From: CAINVV01 sp963663675
GTDB lineage: Bacteria > Bacteroidota > Bacteroidia > Bacteroidales > Prolixibacteraceae
Direction: 5' to 3'
DNA length: 64,000 nt
NCBI GenBank assembly: GCA_963663675.1
Contig: OY760498.1
Span: forward strand, 372,001-436,000
Of the stretch, positions 7,107-17,441 are shown piece by piece. The notes beneath the pieces were generated by a model. It did not search any database and was not told the DNA's origin. It saw nothing but the letters and a program-made list of their open reading frames with translations. Position numbers and translations under genes: made by a program. Each line of letters begins with the position of its first letter. Position 1 is the stretch's first letter.

Positions 7107-9654
7107 ATTTAAATCTCATTCTTATTCCATATTCTGACACATTGGGATTATTCAGGTAAGTGAACCGTCTAACAAGATCAATTCTGAAGAATTTGAAGAT
7201 ATTACTCACTCCCATGCTTCCTTCAATGTATGGAGTTCTGCCAAGTGTATAAGTAATCGGGGTGCCGTTTGTCTCAATTGGCAATCTGAATAGATCGGCT
7301 TGTTGAGAAGGATCATTGGTTTTGGTAACATTGCCGTACAATACTTTTAAAGTTAGGACTTCTCTCAATTTCAATCCTTTTACAACAGGAATTTTATTAA
7401 GAAAAAATCCATTGAAAGAATAATCAACCAACAAGGATGCGTATTGATCAGTTACAAACTCCAAAAAATTCATCATATTGTATGACTCTATCTGATAGGA
7501 GTAGGATTGGTTTGCCTGAGGTATATTCAACAATTGAAAGGGAACTTTTCCGAAGATTTTTCCACCCCCCAATGCAATATCCGAATAACCCAGCACAGAG
7601 AAATAGAACCGCTTTCGGATAGAAAAACGCAGGTTTTGATAATTGTAATTATTCCCCCAGGCAGTTGAACCGGCAATGTACTTTACTTCGAAAACAGGGT
7701 ATTTCCCCATTATTGGAACACGATAGGTTTTTCCCTGGTAAAATTTTTCGTTGGGTGCATAGCGTAAATTGATAAAGAATTCTGATATACTCAAACTATT
7801 GACGTCGTTATTTTGCGATGAATAATCTGTATAATTGAAATAGAGGTTCCCCCCGGGCGCCTGATCAGTATATCTGTATCCAAGTGTATATGAAAAATGA
7901 TTCTTATATTCAATGAGATTTTCTATGGAAATTGTTTTGTTATAGAAAATTTTATCGTTCACACCTCGTTTGAGGGACAAGAGAAAATTGTCTTCCATCA
8001 GAAATTTCATTTGCTGACCTGGAAGCTGTGTTTCGTTTTGAATGCTGATTTTAAAATTCTTTGATGGGAATTGCATGATGTCCTTTTTCAGAATAGACCA
8101 GGTACCTCCCAGATAATACTTAAAACGCTGATCGGTAAATCCGTAAGCGCCATAAGTCTCTAAACTAAAACGCTTATTGAACTTATATGTGGTTCTGCCT
8201 CCAAATCTAAAACGAAAGCCTTCAATCGGATTGTACATATAAAAAGTATTGACAGGTCCGATTTCGAATTTACCCAAATCAGTATATCCAAATAAAACGA
8301 GGGAAACAATATTCTTAATACGTTTAAAAGCCGGAACATTTACAATACTGTCCATAGCGGTATAAGTACCTGCTTCGGATTTACTAAGTGGTATTGGGCG
8401 CGAACTTCTCCAGTATAAGTCATTCCTATATTTTGCACTGTCCAGTATTTCAACCTTTTCCCCTTTGAAAAATCGTTTTTCATCTTCTGGAGGCGTAAAG
8501 CCATAATGTGAGTATCTAACCAGTTTCTGACCGAAAAGTCCCCTGTTTTTTTTATTAATTCCAAAATTGACAGAGGTCTGATCAGTCGACAAAATCAATT
8601 TGCCATTTCCGGCCCTTTCAAACTCCTGGATAATTTTTATGCCAGTTACCCAATTCAGATTAATATCCTTATTAACAGACAATTCAACTCTTTTAATTGC
8701 ATAAAGACCATCCGTGGTTATATATAAATAACCTTGAAAAAGGAAATCACTTTTATTCCTTGAGCCAAAATGCATTCTTGTGCATTCTTCGTTGCCTGAT
8801 TTTATCGTATCTACTATATAATAACGATAGAAAGATGTTGCAGAAGAGGCAATTGGGCTCAAAAACTGATTGGATACCAATAAGATATTTTCATTGAAGA
8901 TATTGATATCCTGGTACAAATATTTAATGTTTTCTTCAATCCCTTTGTTATCAACACCCGGAATTGTAACAACTTTATGAGCTTTTATGGCTTCTTTTAC
9001 TTTGTGCGGCGAGCGCTGATAAGAATAGTTAGAAATTACCTCTTTTAAATATATCGGCAATATCTTTTTCCCATTGTTCTTGACTGAATCTATGTTTTCA
9101 AACACAAACTGAAAGTGTTTGAATATTTTTTTCTTCTGATAATCCTGAGTAATGTCGTTGATAGCAAATTGAACTTTTTCATATTTCTCATTTTCATAGT
9201 AATCTAAAGCTTCGATGCTGTTTTGCATTTTATTGGCAATGACTTTTTCAATTAAATCAACTGCAGGATTATTTCTGTTTTGATATTTTTGTTTTTTCAC
9301 AACCACCTCCTGTAAAATCTGGAGCTCCTGATCCATTTTAATTACAATACTTTTGGCATTCTTCGACAGAAAAATAATTCTAGATTTATAGCCGACGCAT
9401 GATGCTAAAACCTTGTTTTTGGAGGATATGAAATTTTTCACCCTGATTGTAAATGCTCCTTTTAGATCCGTAATAGTTCCGTCCTCATAATCTGGCAGAT
9501 AAATGTATACATAAGCCATAGGTTCATTGGTCTGCGAATCAAGTACTGTCCCATTAAAAATCTCCTTTTGAATGGTTTGCGACAAACAAGCCAAAGATGA
9601 AAGGAAAAAAAAGAGACAGATGATTGGCTTTTTGATATGATTAAATGCTGCCAT
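7096..9654 (-). CDS. DUF5686 and carboxypeptidase-like regulatory domain outer membrane protein
   Basis: An 852-residue outer membrane protein. A signal peptide (residues 8-25) is followed by a CarboxypepD_reg-like beta domain at about 33-115 (G-T-V-L-D-S-Q-T-N-E-P-M-A-Y-V). A long region rich in aromatic beta strands ends in M-R-F-K-F-D-F, with a terminal aromatic residue as in barrel proteins. This is the architecture of DUF5686 proteins of Bacteroidota, often annotated as TonB-like but without a plug. The start overlaps the end of the GtrA gene by 14 bases, consistent with one operon. The substrate is unknown. Confidence 0.8.
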   Translation of the reverse strand: MAAFNHIKKPIICLFFFLSSLACLSQTIQKEIFNGTVLDSQTNEPMAYVYIYLPDYEDGTITDLKGAFTIRVKNFISSKNKVLASCVGYKSRIIFLSKNAKSIVIKMDQELQILQEVVVKKQKYQNRNNPAVDLIEKVIANKMQNSIEALDYYENEKYEKVQFAINDITQDYQKKKIFKHFQFVFENIDSVKNNGKKILPIYLKEVISNYSYQRSPHKVKEAIKAHKVVTIPGVDNKGIEENIKYLYQDINIFNENILLVSNQFLSPIASSATSFYRYYIVDTIKSGNEECTRMHFGSRNKSDFLFQGYLYITTDGLYAIKRVELSVNKDINLNWVTGIKIIQEFERAGNGKLILSTDQTSVNFGINKKNRGLFGQKLVRYSHYGFTPPEDEKRFFKGEKVEILDSAKYRNDLYWRSSRPIPLSKSEAGTYTAMDSIVNVPAFKRIKNIVSLVLFGYTDLGKFEIGPVNTFYMYNPIEGFRFRFGGRTTYKFNKRFSLETYGAYGFTDQRFKYYLGGTWSILKKDIMQFPSKNFKISIQNETQLPGQQMKFLMEDNFLLSLKRGVNDKIFYNKTISIENLIEYKNHFSYTLGYRYTDQAPGGNLYFNYTDYSSQNNDVNSLSISEFFINLRYAPNEKFYQGKTYRVPIMGKYPVFEVKYIAGSTAWGNNYNYQNLRFSIRKRFYFSVLGYSDIALGGGKIFGKVPFQLLNIPQANQSYSYQIESYNMMNFLEFVTDQYASLLVDYSFNGFFLNKIPVVKGLKLREVLTLKVLYGNVTKTNDPSQQADLFRLPIETNGTPITYTLGRTPYIEGSMGVSNIFKFFRIDLVRRFTYLNNPNVSEYGIRMRFKFDF

Positions 9655-10108
9655 ATTCTGTTTTATGATAATTCAATTTCCTAAAAACCCAGTATTTTTG
9701 AAGCGTATAGTTAAGCACAATTGATACAAATAAATCAACAGCAATTCGACTGATTTTGTAATCGAATCCCAAAAAGGTCGTTATAAAATAGGTCCCCGAG
9801 GATTTTAAAAGAATGCTGTTAATTACAACAAGAACAAATTTTATCAGCTGCTCTGGCACTGAATTTTTATACGGTATGTCTTTTGAATAGAAAGTCCATT
9901 TATTATTTAAGCTATAATTTACAATAGCTCCAATCACCCCGCCTATTACAATACTTATGGTAAAATGTATATGAAAGATCTCCGTGCAGAAAATCATAAT
10001 GAGGTAATCTACAACTCCACCTAAAAATGCCGAGAACTGGGCCTTTATGAACACAAGCAATTTCTTATGCCATTTTCTAATATCTGTTCTGCTTTTTTTC
10101 TTCATTAT
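9641..10108 (-). CDS. GtrA family membrane protein
   Basis: A small integral membrane protein of about 155 residues with four predicted membrane segments and the GtrA-like features S-A-F-L-G-G-V-V-D-Y and N-Y-S-L-N-N-K-W-T-F near the second segment. GtrA-family proteins are thought to move lipid-linked sugars or other polyprenyl-phosphate intermediates across the inner membrane. I take the start at MKKKSRTD (10108); the frame is open to 10123. It overlaps the upstream CDP-alcohol transferase by about 32 bases. That tight overlap points to joint action on a membrane lipid or its head group. Confidence 0.82.
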   Translation of the reverse strand: MMKKKSRTDIRKWHKKLLVFIKAQFSAFLGGVVDYLIMIFCTEIFHIHFTISIVIGGVIGAIVNYSLNNKWTFYSKDIPYKNSVPEQLIKFVLVVINSILLKSSGTYFITTFLGFDYKISRIAVDLFVSIVLNYTLQKYWVFRKLNYHKTEYGSI

Positions 10109-10775
10109 CGTATTCATCTGCAAGCTTCAATAATTTCACTGTGTCTATAATGTTCATTATTAACAAGATAAATGTTGCCATAAGAGAAGCATATTGAATT
10201 GAACCCTTTAAAAGCACTTCTCCTAATAAAATCAAAGAGATAACAATCCGAACCTCGGTTGGGCCGAAGAGACCAGAATCTATTGAGTATTTGCCTGTAA
10301 CTTTATATCGAACCGAAGTAGTGATCATTTCCCAACCGTACAGTACCACGAAGCCAAATCCAACAATTTCCCATGGTCCTTCAGTATAAACAACAAACCC
10401 CAGCCCCATAAGGATAACTCCTAACCAATCAACTGTTATGTCAAGCGAGAACCCGTACCATTTCCGTTCTTTATGCCGATAGTAAGCAATTCTCCCATCC
10501 AGTGAATCGCCGAACCAACTTATTGCATAACCCAATACGCCAAGTAAGAGATAGGGTGTATTCACATAGGCCGCCAATAAAAAACTGAAAAAAGTAAGGA
10601 TATTGCCACCAAATCCAATACCTGTAAGCATATCAGAACTTATCCATGATGGAATACGCTGAACCAGAAATGCCAGGGCTTTTTGCTCTGATTTTCTTAG
10701 AACATTTGTACGTTCTCTGTCAACAGAAATTAGTTCTATAACTTTGTTGAGTGGCTGATAAATAACTGTTTCCAT
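10077..10775 (-). CDS. CDP-alcohol phosphatidyltransferase family protein
   Basis: A 232-residue inner-membrane enzyme that would transfer a phosphatidyl or similar group from a CDP-linked donor to an alcohol. The signature is D-S-L-D-G-R-I-A-Y-Y then G-F-S-L-D-I-T-V-D, which keeps D-x2-D-G and G-x3-D-x3-D, the metal and catalytic Asp residues. The usual A-R pair reads A-Y here, a variation worth noting. Several hydrophobic helices follow. It is followed by overlapping GtrA and DUF5686 genes and preceded by an OMPLA-like gene. The acceptor alcohol (inositol, glycerol phosphate or other) cannot be deduced. Confidence 0.82.
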   Translation of the reverse strand: METVIYQPLNKVIELISVDRERTNVLRKSEQKALAFLVQRIPSWISSDMLTGIGFGGNILTFFSFLLAAYVNTPYLLLGVLGYAISWFGDSLDGRIAYYRHKERKWYGFSLDITVDWLGVILMGLGFVVYTEGPWEIVGFGFVVLYGWEMITTSVRYKVTGKYSIDSGLFGPTEVRIVISLILLGEVLLKGSIQYASLMATFILLIMNIIDTVKLLKLADEYDNEEKKQNRY

Positions 10776-10880
10776 GGTATTATTTTTAATTGTTTATGTT
10801 GACTTGTCATACGAAAGCGGAATAATATCCACTGCTGTTGAATAACAACATCAATAACAGATTTTGGAATAACCGCAAAA

Positions 10881-11780
10881 TTAAAACCTTAATTTTTCAG
10901 TCATGAATCCAAAGCGAAGCACATCCAGCCTGTGACTGAAGTAGATGTTGTAATAGTCTGATCCATGATAGAATTGGACAAAAAGCCCGATATCTTCCAG
11001 AAATCTCGGATGATAAAAAAAAGTCAAACTGAGGTTGATCCGGTCGATTTTTGTACCATCGGAATTGATTACATTGCCAAACATCCAGGTAGCTTCTCCC
11101 TTGAGTGAAAGGTTAGCATTGAGTGTTGTATTGCCTTCATTCTTTATCGGAAGCTTGAATATTGAAAGGGCATTGTGCCAGCGATACTGGGAGTAAATAC
11201 CTTTAAGCTCCTCTTGGATCCATCCTGTTGGATGAATCTCAATAGAAGTTTTAAAAAACTGATATGCTTTTAATCGTTTGTTTACATTGGTCAGGATAAG
11301 ACCTTGCTCGTAATAATTGGTGGCAAAGTCACCTGATTTTGTATTGATCTCACCGCTTTCGAGGAAAAAACTCCCATCCTGTCCGTTTGAATGATGCGCT
11401 ATCCTGCTGAACAAACTTAATTTATTGACCTTGTTTTTGCTATTAAGGAGATAATACAAGGTGATTTGTGGCATGTAACTTGGAGTTCGAACAGGTGAAG
11501 ACCATTCCTGATACATCCGGATAATAATCTGAGGGGTCAATACTCCCATCAATCTGGAATCCTTACTATGACGGAGGTAAAAATTCGGAATCAGGTTACC
11601 TTCAAACGAAAGTGGCTCAATATTCCCAATATCAGTTGGGAAGGTGATGTAGCTATTTCCCTGACTAACTTGAGAGATCATCGTAAGGCCAATCTCTGTA
11701 GGAGCGGATTCACTCACCTGACCCACTCCTGATAGAGCAGGAAAAAGTAAAATTATAACCAACAATGAATTTTTCAACAT
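10881..11780 (-). CDS. Outer membrane phospholipase A-like protein
   Basis: A 299-residue secreted beta-barrel protein with signal peptide (about residues 1-20). It contains R-I-A-H-H-S-N-G-Q-D-G at 127-136, the hallmark of OMPLA, where His129 and Ser131 match the H-x-S catalytic pair. A candidate Asn lies at 155 in A-T-N-Y-Y. OMPLA enzymes hydrolyse phospholipids mislocalised to the outer leaflet of the outer membrane. The final residues (E-K-L-R-F) fit a barrel end. It heads a minus-strand run with a CDP-alcohol transferase, so the cluster may both remove and remake envelope lipids. Confidence 0.8.
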   Translation of the reverse strand: MLKNSLLVIILLFPALSGVGQVSESAPTEIGLTMISQVSQGNSYITFPTDIGNIEPLSFEGNLIPNFYLRHSKDSRLMGVLTPQIIIRMYQEWSSPVRTPSYMPQITLYYLLNSKNKVNKLSLFSRIAHHSNGQDGSFFLESGEINTKSGDFATNYYEQGLILTNVNKRLKAYQFFKTSIEIHPTGWIQEELKGIYSQYRWHNALSIFKLPIKNEGNTTLNANLSLKGEATWMFGNVINSDGTKIDRINLSLTFFYHPRFLEDIGLFVQFYHGSDYYNIYFSHRLDVLRFGFMTEKLRF

Positions 11781-11857
11781 TGCTTACAAGTATAAAATGT
11801 TAATCATATGGGTTTTATTATTTGATTGTTTTAGGAAGAAGGTAATTGGGGTAAAGC

Positions 11858-14800
11858 CTAAACAATCAACAGCATAACTACGTTTTTAATTTTTAATTTA
11901 ATTGTATCCACCACATAGTAAACCATCGGCACCAAGTAGACAGTCAGTATCATAGACGACAACAATCCGCCAATAATCACCCAGGCCAACCCATTTTTCC
12001 ATTCACTTGCTGTGCCTTGTGCCAATGCAATGGGCAACATTCCGATTGCCATAGCAAGCGTTGTCATTAAGATTGGGCGCATCCGTTCTTTGCCAGCAAT
12101 TATCAGTGCTTCTTTGTAATGCATTCCTTGTGCTTTCAACTGGTTAGTAAAATCCACTATCAGTATGGCATTTTTTGTAACCAACCCCATGAGCATGATT
12201 AATCCTAATTGTGCAAACAGTGTTAAATGGTTTAACGATAAATTCAATGCCAGGAAAGCCCCTACGGCTGCCATCGGTATGGCAAATAACGCAACGAACG
12301 GATAAACATAGCTATCGTAAAGTGCTATCATAATCAGGTAAATCAGAATAAATGAGATGAGTAGAACGAACCCCAGAGCCCCAAAACTTTCATTTTGCGT
12401 CTTTATATCTGCCCCCCAGGTTAATTTTACCCCTTCCGGCAGTGGATGCGATTTTAGAAATCTAATTGCCTCATCCGCAAGTGTGCCTGATGGCCGTCCA
12501 AACGATTCCGAAGTGATGGTTATGGAAGGCTGCCGGTCCAATCTTTCCAGCAAGGAAGGCGAATTCGATTGTTTGACTTCAGCAAATTGAGAAACCTGAA
12601 TAGGCGAGTTCATCGGATTCACGATTGACAGGTGTTGCACATCTTCGAAATTCTTTCGGTCAAAATCATCCAACCAAATTCGGATCGGATATTCTGTCCC
12701 ATTTTCGGTTAGTGTGGCATCATCGTTTCCGGTAAAAGCGCTCCTTAAATTGATTCCAACAAAAGCAGTTGTCAGTCCCAATCGCTGCATCTTATCTTTG
12801 TCGGGTATCACCTTATACTCAGGGGTTCCTTCTTTTACCGACAGTTGAACATTGTCGGCACCCGGAATCATCTCAACAGCTGCTTTCAGCTCACTACCGG
12901 TTTTCATAACCAAATCCAGATCGCTACCACTCAAAGTAATTTTGATGGGAGCCTGTTTTGGCAGCAGACCTAAAACCGACATTGAAAAGTTGACTCCAGA
13001 AAACTCTTTCTTCAGTTCTTCACGAAGGGATTTCATGAACGGCTCTGTTCTAATTTTCCTTTCCTTTTCAGGCCGTAACTGAATCGTAAATTCAGATAGA
13101 TTGGCAGCACCAACACCCAAACTTCCAATTCCTGTGCTTGGCCCTGCAATATTGCTGAAAAGTGTAGCTACTTCAGGTTGCTGCAGGATAAAATTTTCAA
13201 CCTGATGTGTTCTTATATTGTTTTCCTGAACAGTGGTAGTTTTGTCATATTCCAGATTTAAACGAAACTTCCCCTGGTCACCAGTTGACATCATTTCTTT
13301 GCCAATGATGCCTTGTTTCATCACGACCCCTGTTATGACCAAAAGGAAAACCACAATTCCGGTAAAGATGAGTTTATGGCAAAGTACCCATACCAGCTGA
13401 CGTCCATACCAATCAATAAATGCCGTTAATTGCCTTTCAAACCAAAGTAGAAAACGGTTTATTAAGTTGGTCGGCTGTAAATCTTCCTTTTTGCCTATTC
13501 GGGAAGCCAACCAGGGCACCAGAGTAAAACCAACCAATAAACTGGTAAGAGTCGAAGTTATTACTACGATCGAAAACTGTTTCAGCATATCGGCCACAAA
13601 TACCTGCAAAAAAAGGATGGGTAAAAATACAACCACGTCAACCAGGGTAATCGAAATGGCTGAAAACCCAATTTCCATCCTACCCTCCATGGCAGCGGCT
13701 CGTTTGTCTTTTCCCATATCCAAATGCCTCTGGATATTTTCCAATATTACAATGGCATCATCCACCAGGATCCCAATAATAAGCGACATGGCAAGCAAGG
13801 TCATCAGATTTAAAGTGAAACCCATCAGCCACATCATGGCAAAGGCGGTAATCAATGAAGTTGGGATGGCGATTAAAACAATCAATGAATTTCGATAGCT
13901 CCTTAAAAACAAAAACATTACCAGTGAAACGAGGATTACCGCTAAAATCAGGTCATCAACCACTGAATTCACGGCAGCAATGGTCATGTCGGTAGAATCA
14001 TCTGCAATAATTAATTTCACTCCAAATTTGGAGTTGGAACTTTCAATTTGTCTGAGCTTCGCGTGAACCAATTTTGAAACTTCTACCGCATTGGCATCCC
14101 CTTGTTTTTTTAGCAAAAGACCTATTCCATTCACTCCATTGTATCGGCTTACGGAGCTTACTTCCTTCAATCCGTCAATGACTATGGCAACATCTTTCAC
14201 ATAAACAGGAATTCCCGGCGCAGGCATGGCCACTTGAACATTCATGATGTCATTGATGGTTGCAAATTTTCCGGTTAACCGGACTGAATTACTTTCTTTC
14301 TCAGTTTGTGCTTTTCCGGCAGGCAAATCAATTCCTGAACGGTTAATGGCCTCTACCACTTGATAAAGCGACAGCTTATAAAGTTTGAGTTTATCCTGAT
14401 CGGCCTTCACCTGAATCTCACGTTCTTCGCCACCCAACAAGGTGATTTCAGCCACCCCTTTCAACTGCTGGATTTGAGGAAGATAATCGTCTTTCATTTT
14501 CTGATAGAAATCTGTCGAAGGCAGGTTACTTGCTGCGCTGATCGATATAATGGGCAAATCGTTGGGTGATACCTTGCTAATCACCGGACTCAAAATATCT
14601 ACAGGAAGATCCTTACGGATATTGTCAATATATCGCTGGGCATCCTGCATGGCATTGTTCAGATTGGTCCCATACTTCAGATTGGCAACAATTACTGAAG
14701 CATTCGGCATCGACTTGGTCTCCAAATAGTCGACTCCTTCCAGATTAGACAAGGCATCCTCAATTTTTCTGGAAACAGAAGTTTCCACTTCATTTGGCTC

Positions 14801-14962
14801 AGCACCAGGGTACATTGTTTTGATTACAACGACCGGCTGGTTAAAGTCAGGCAACAATTCATACCCAAGGTTTGTAAACCCTATAATGCCCAACAAGGCG
14901 AATACACTGAAGAGAACGATGATCAGCGATGGTCTTTTGATTGAAATTTCAGTAATGTTCAT
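11858..14962 (-). CDS. RND family efflux transporter permease, first copy
   Basis: A 1034-residue inner-membrane proton-driven transporter of the AcrB/MexF-like HAE1 or related group. It has an N-terminal membrane helix (P-S-L-I-I-V-L-F-S-V-F), a large periplasmic porter loop, G-I-L-V-D-D-A-I-V-I-L-E-N in TM4 with the proton-relay Asp pair, and a second set of helices in the C-terminal half (A-I-L-I-V-D-F-T-N-Q). With the adaptor 6 bases upstream and a TolC-like gene before that, it completes a tripartite pump. Two TetR genes at the head of the operon suggest drug- or lipid-responsive control. Confidence 0.93.
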   Translation of the reverse strand: MNITEISIKRPSLIIVLFSVFALLGIIGFTNLGYELLPDFNQPVVVIKTMYPGAEPNEVETSVSRKIEDALSNLEGVDYLETKSMPNASVIVANLKYGTNLNNAMQDAQRYIDNIRKDLPVDILSPVISKVSPNDLPIISISAASNLPSTDFYQKMKDDYLPQIQQLKGVAEITLLGGEEREIQVKADQDKLKLYKLSLYQVVEAINRSGIDLPAGKAQTEKESNSVRLTGKFATINDIMNVQVAMPAPGIPVYVKDVAIVIDGLKEVSSVSRYNGVNGIGLLLKKQGDANAVEVSKLVHAKLRQIESSNSKFGVKLIIADDSTDMTIAAVNSVVDDLILAVILVSLVMFLFLRSYRNSLIVLIAIPTSLITAFAMMWLMGFTLNLMTLLAMSLIIGILVDDAIVILENIQRHLDMGKDKRAAAMEGRMEIGFSAISITLVDVVVFLPILFLQVFVADMLKQFSIVVITSTLTSLLVGFTLVPWLASRIGKKEDLQPTNLINRFLLWFERQLTAFIDWYGRQLVWVLCHKLIFTGIVVFLLVITGVVMKQGIIGKEMMSTGDQGKFRLNLEYDKTTTVQENNIRTHQVENFILQQPEVATLFSNIAGPSTGIGSLGVGAANLSEFTIQLRPEKERKIRTEPFMKSLREELKKEFSGVNFSMSVLGLLPKQAPIKITLSGSDLDLVMKTGSELKAAVEMIPGADNVQLSVKEGTPEYKVIPDKDKMQRLGLTTAFVGINLRSAFTGNDDATLTENGTEYPIRIWLDDFDRKNFEDVQHLSIVNPMNSPIQVSQFAEVKQSNSPSLLERLDRQPSITITSESFGRPSGTLADEAIRFLKSHPLPEGVKLTWGADIKTQNESFGALGFVLLISFILIYLIMIALYDSYVYPFVALFAIPMAAVGAFLALNLSLNHLTLFAQLGLIMLMGLVTKNAILIVDFTNQLKAQGMHYKEALIIAGKERMRPILMTTLAMAIGMLPIALAQGTASEWKNGLAWVIIGGLLSSMILTVYLVPMVYYVVDTIKLKIKNVVMLLIV

Positions 14963-14968
14963 ATTATT

Positions 14969-16027
14969 TTAATTCTTGGTTATTAGAACATTTGCTCCGT
15001 CAAAAAGATTGATAAATCCATTGGCAATTATCACATCTCCATCGTTTAATCCACCTATAACCAATACTTTATTTTTATACCGAGTTGAAGTGATGATGTT
15101 TTGAAGCGTTGCTTTCCCATTTTTTACGGTATAAACTTGTGGCCGAATATTTGTTCCAACAATGGAAGATGCCGGAATGATGATAAACTTTTCTTTTCCA
15201 TCGTTTTTCAATTGAACCTTTCCAAACATCCCTGATTTGATCTTTATGTCGGCCGTGTTGCTTACTGAAAATTGAACAGGGAAACTATTTCCCATATTGG
15301 CTTTACTTCCTATCATCGTCACTTTCCCAAATAACACCGTTTCAGGATAGGCATCAGAGGTAAGAACGTATTGTTGACCCGCTTCAAACTGAATTAATTC
15401 CTGTTCCGGAACATTTACAGTAAATTTCAGGCTTGCGATGTCTGTGATTTGAAGTAAAGGAATGCCTGGTGCTGCAAAAGCACCTTCCTCCGACAGTTTG
15501 GCAGTAACAATTCCATGGAAAGGTGCAGGAATAGTGGTTTTATAGATTTGTTCAAGCAAAGTAGCCATTTGCACTTTGGCAGATTTTAATCCCAGTATCG
15601 TCTTTTCCAACTGAATGCCTTGAATTGCATCTGCATTGGCAAGAACGGTATATCGCTTCACATCCGCCTCCAATCCTTCAATTTGAATTTCAACGGATTG
15701 CAATTGAAGTTTCAACAGGGAGTTGTCTAATTGAATGAGAGCCTCCCCCTTTTTAACTATGCTACCGACATCCACCAATACTGTATTGATCCTTCCCTGA
15801 ATATCAGCACTTACTTTTGTCTCTTTGTTAGGTTCAAAAGTGCCCGCGTAAAAGACATCATTTTGAACACTTTCAAGTTTCAGTGCGATAGCCTGTACAT
15901 GAATAGCCTGTTCACTATTGTATTGATAAACCCTGTTTACAGTGGTTTCTTTGTTTCTTTTCAATTGAAATACAACGATGGCAATTAATGCTAATGCCAC
16001 AACTATGTAAATGATCGTATTCTTCAT
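14969..16027 (-). CDS. RND efflux periplasmic adaptor subunit, first copy
   Basis: A 352-residue membrane fusion protein with an N-terminal membrane anchor (residues 4-23). The lipoyl/barrel-sandwich halves are visible: I-Q-G-R-I-N-T-V-L-V-D-V-G-S-I-V-K-K-G and later P-A-P-F-H-G-I-V-T-A-K, separated by a coiled-coil hairpin at about 100-145. A beta-barrel and a membrane-proximal domain follow. It links the RND pump (starting 6 bases downstream) with the TolC-like channel encoded just upstream. Confidence 0.92.
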   Translation of the reverse strand: MKNTIIYIVVALALIAIVVFQLKRNKETTVNRVYQYNSEQAIHVQAIALKLESVQNDVFYAGTFEPNKETKVSADIQGRINTVLVDVGSIVKKGEALIQLDNSLLKLQLQSVEIQIEGLEADVKRYTVLANADAIQGIQLEKTILGLKSAKVQMATLLEQIYKTTIPAPFHGIVTAKLSEEGAFAAPGIPLLQITDIASLKFTVNVPEQELIQFEAGQQYVLTSDAYPETVLFGKVTMIGSKANMGNSFPVQFSVSNTADIKIKSGMFGKVQLKNDGKEKFIIIPASSIVGTNIRPQVYTVKNGKATLQNIITSTRYKNKVLVIGGLNDGDVIIANGFINLFDGANVLITKN

Positions 16028-16052
16028 TTGCTTTTTTTTTAATTTGCGATTT

Positions 16053-17441
16053 TTAATTTTTAATTGGAATCAAATTTCCAGTCACCCTTTTGTACTCCAA
16101 CTCCGATTTTCGAAGACTTACCAGAGCAATGATGTAGTTTTGCTGAGCATCGCGCAGCGAATTATCTGCCAAAATCAAATCAGTTATACTTGCCATTCCC
16201 AGCTTATTTTGCAGTACGGTATTATCATAAATCTTTTTTGCCAGGTTTATTTGACTTCCAACAGTTACCATATTCTGGCTTGCAAGCGTGTATTGCATTT
16301 CGGCGTTAATCATGTCGAGTTTGGATTTTTCAGCCACCAATTCTTTTTGAATGTTCGTTTTCTGAATATCTATCCTTTTCTGAGCAATCCTGTGCTTAGT
16401 AATTAAGCCATTAAAAATCGGAACTGAAAGTTGGGCCCCTACATAGCCTATTGGATGAAAATTGAAAAAACTATTGCTTCCCGTCGTTCCAAATCCTGTT
16501 GTTCCATAGACTCCATAGAGACCCAAAGTTGGAAGTATTGAGTTCCGAAGTGCCCTTAACTCGGATGTATTAACCTCATTTTTTTTGTCAATTAGCAATA
16601 AAACTGTAGTAAGCTGAGATTTATAATTCATTACAACAGTTGCCTTTTCGTTAATGAGCACTTGAATGGAATCAGAAATTGGTTTACCCATCAAAAAATT
16701 GAGCGAATTGAGAACTTGGTGCTGTTGAGAAGAAACCGTATTTCTTTGATTGGTTATCTGTTCCAATTGCAATTGCAGCCTGTCCACATCCGTACCTTTG
16801 GCAAGTTGCTGCTGGTGCAGCAAGATGGTGGTCTGCACCAATTCTCTTGTATTCATCATGTTACTATTCAAAAATGACATTTGGTTAAGCAGGATCTGTG
16901 CGTTGTAATAGGCATTTGAAACTTCCATTACAACATCTTCTTCGGTTTTGATCTTTTGTAATTCTGAAAGTTCAGCGGCAATCCGTGTATTTTTTACCGC
17001 ACCTAAAGCAGTTGGATTATAGATTGGCACAGTTACCTGCAGGTTAGCATTCAGGCTTTGTGGCACACCAAACTGAACCTCTTTATAAGTGCCAGCCTCT
17101 CCTCCAAATGCCGCTGCAGGCATGATTTGGTAAGGTAGATCGGTGTAATAGCGATAGTCTGTCAATCCAACTATTTTTGGAATAAGGTTGCCTCTTGTTT
17201 CTTTGTTTTTCTCAGTGGCAAGGTAAATATCCTGCTCAGACAACTTAATGTTTCGGTTGTACTGCAATGCAGTACCAATGCATTGCTCCAAGGTTAAAGT
17301 TTGAGCACGTACGGTAACATTGGTTATCAGAATGATCCCTACTAAAAAGATTTTCTGCAAACATGTGTGGGTTTGTTGGCACCTCTTTTTGAACATTTGT
17401 CCGATTGTTTTTAGTTTTGTCTTCTTCATTATCTTATTCAT
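16053..17441 (-). CDS. TolC family outer membrane efflux channel, first copy
   Basis: A 462-residue protein with a hydrophobic signal near residues 30-46 (F-L-V-G-I-I-L-I-T-N-V-T-V-R-A-Q) followed by two repeated alpha-helical/beta-strand halves of the outer membrane efflux protein family (L-T-L-E-Q-C-I-G-T-A-L-Q-Y-N-R-N-I-K). It starts inside the end of the TetR gene upstream (8-base overlap) and ends 25 bases before the adaptor gene. TetR, TolC, MFP and RND are therefore one transcriptional unit. Confidence 0.92.
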   Translation of the reverse strand: MNKIMKKTKLKTIGQMFKKRCQQTHTCLQKIFLVGIILITNVTVRAQTLTLEQCIGTALQYNRNIKLSEQDIYLATEKNKETRGNLIPKIVGLTDYRYYTDLPYQIMPAAAFGGEAGTYKEVQFGVPQSLNANLQVTVPIYNPTALGAVKNTRIAAELSELQKIKTEEDVVMEVSNAYYNAQILLNQMSFLNSNMMNTRELVQTTILLHQQQLAKGTDVDRLQLQLEQITNQRNTVSSQQHQVLNSLNFLMGKPISDSIQVLINEKATVVMNYKSQLTTVLLLIDKKNEVNTSELRALRNSILPTLGLYGVYGTTGFGTTGSNSFFNFHPIGYVGAQLSVPIFNGLITKHRIAQKRIDIQKTNIQKELVAEKSKLDMINAEMQYTLASQNMVTVGSQINLAKKIYDNTVLQNKLGMASITDLILADNSLRDAQQNYIIALVSLRKSELEYKRVTGNLIPIKN

